DNA of 17,961 nt from Saccoglossus kowalevskii (lineage: Eukaryota > Hemichordata > Enteropneusta > Harrimaniidae). The stretch covers positions 709,254-727,214 of the forward strand of contig NW_003108087.1 of NCBI RefSeq assembly GCF_000003605.2, in the 5' to 3' direction. Below are positions 16,671 through 17,961 of this stretch, piece after piece (positions within the stretch are counted from its first letter, which is position 1; each line of letters begins with the position of its first letter). The notes beneath the pieces are model-generated. The model was not told the origin of the DNA. It saw only the letters and a list, made by a program, of their open reading frames with translations, and ran no database searches. The translations under genes were made by a program, and so were the position numbers.

Positions 16671-17961
16671 ATAATGACAAAAAACAATAAGCAGACAAAA
16701 GGTTAAAATGTCTCTACATAATACACCCTTCCCCCAATAAATATGTGTCCACTCTACCAGACCTTGATATATTTGGAATTATACTACCATGATGCATTAT
16801 TTTTTTACAGTTCCGAAAATAGAATCACCTCTGGTGTAGAACACATTTCCATTGCACTATACTATCCTGAGCTATCATTTCATATTCCCATGTTGTCAGT
16901 CAAACAGACCCCAACTTTCCATTGATGCCATTTGAGTTAAAAATTCTAGGATAATTTGTGTGACCTCTAGAGCTGACCCCTTCTTCTTGTGAAGCAATCC
17001 ACGGAAAAGCACACAGATTGCACTAGTGCTACAATCATTTCACGGCAAAACGTAAATTGCAAGGAAATGGAACTGGTTTGAGTTTGCGACCACACACTGT
17101 TGTTATCCACATTAACATCTCGACAACTAAGCCCATCTGTGGTGATTTGAACGAGTTCTTATAAATGTGAATTCCCATCCCGTAAAACAGCCGCAAATGG
17201 CAGCCAATTCACCAGCTGCATTGTGGCAACTTAATTCTTTCCTTCGCGTTGATAATTTACTTCCTACTTTCAAAGTAGATGGAACATTTGGAGTGAACTC
17301 TGCAGGACTAAATACTATTCACCAACAAGGGCATTTTGTTGAAACTCTTGAAAAGAGCGACAAACCATTTAGCGGCAATTCATCTATACGACATCAAATG
17401 AGCCACGCCATTTATTGCTTAAATTAGCTTAGTACCATTCAAGTAGTATAAATATCACAGAGTGCGCATGATAATAGTTAGAGTGATTACCACAAATACA
17501 AAGTTGTAGAAATCATTTATATGTCAAAGAGTGATTCACAGCTACCATGTTTTGTTGTGACAGCAGAGTGGCAACAACACTTTCAAATCCAAATATTTTA
17601 CTTCAATATTTTTTTTGTCTCTCAACAACAGAAATTTGATAGGGGTCAGACTATTCATTACATCGATAGAAATTCTACAAAATATTAACTCAGACGTAAT
17701 ATGAAAAGACAATTTCAACATTTCCAGGGATAATGCATTTCACAATAAGTGTTATTGTTATTCAAAATCTGAATAAATTTTTGAGATATATGTAATTGGT
17801 GAATAAACAGGATAAAAACTGATTCCACATGGATAAAAAAAAATGCTTTCTTTTTTTTCAAAAGATGTAAATTTGAATTACGATGGAAAAAATGTTTCTT
17901 TTCAGAACACACATGAGAGTGATTGCGAATAAATACAAAAGTAAGCAAAGCCGACTCCAAA
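16671..17961. other. Intron or intergenic DNA with one unexplained open frame
   Basis: Immediately right of 16669 is the acceptor of the terminal exon, so sequence to its right should be intron of the minus-strand gene. A plus-strand frame at 17197-17427 (ATG start, 76 codons, beginning MAANSPAALWQLNSFL) is locally less A+T-rich and protein-like, but has no splice or promoter support. 17430-17961 is A+T-rich with homopolymer runs and nothing I can identify. Confidence 0.4.

Noticed and set aside
17715-17960. 81-codon minus frame
   Set aside because: Phe/Lys/Asn-rich translation of homopolymer-laden A+T-rich DNA.
1-17961. tRNA, rRNA or snRNA genes
   Set aside because: I looked for A/B-box (GGTTCGA-type) and other signatures; the GTTCGA occurrences (about 4066, 7483, 12579, 12653) lack a matching A box or cloverleaf.

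Overview
The window looks like a gene-poor stretch of an animal (metazoan) nuclear genome, probably a marine or other invertebrate. The evidence is the A+T-rich, repeat-laden DNA, the absence of any long intact reading frame, splice sites with branch points and pyrimidine tracts, AATAAA-type 3' ends, microsatellites and a dispersed non-autonomous-transposon-like repeat. Nothing fixes the species or phylum. There are no operons, ribosome binding sites, tRNA or rRNA genes.

Layout. (1) About 56-3070 is a large tandem satellite of about 100 copies of a 29-bp unit. Its left edge is decayed, a non-repeat insertion lies near 2703-2792, and an 87-bp (3 x 29) higher-order repeat sits near its right end. 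(2) 3301-3430 is a TTCTA pentanucleotide array, followed by an ATT microsatellite. (3) 3500-7610 has no gene I can defend. (4) 7611-8017 is a decayed tandem repeat of about 32 bp. (5) Three copies of one dispersed repeat lie at 8301-8486 (+), 9308-9506 (-) and 14104-14351 (+). (6) 8.9-14.9 kb carries a series of probable minus-strand exons with good splice signals. They end in a terminal exon (9047-8912) with two AATAAA signals just after the stop. Most predicted pieces are leucine-rich and helical, reminiscent of an alpha-solenoid (HEAT/ARM-like) protein, but I do not recognise the family and the exon chain is incomplete. (7) 14.99-16.67 kb is the terminal exon and long 3' UTR of another minus-strand transcript, ending at a convincing poly(A) signal near 15015. 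(8) 16.7-17.96 kb is intron or intergenic DNA with one unexplained open frame.

The minus-strand transcripts are arranged head to tail with only a few hundred bases between the poly(A) site (about 14995) and the next exon (14654). They could be two genes, or one gene with internal polyadenylation. Exon calls rest on reading frame, splice motifs and phase only; no homology or RNA evidence was available.
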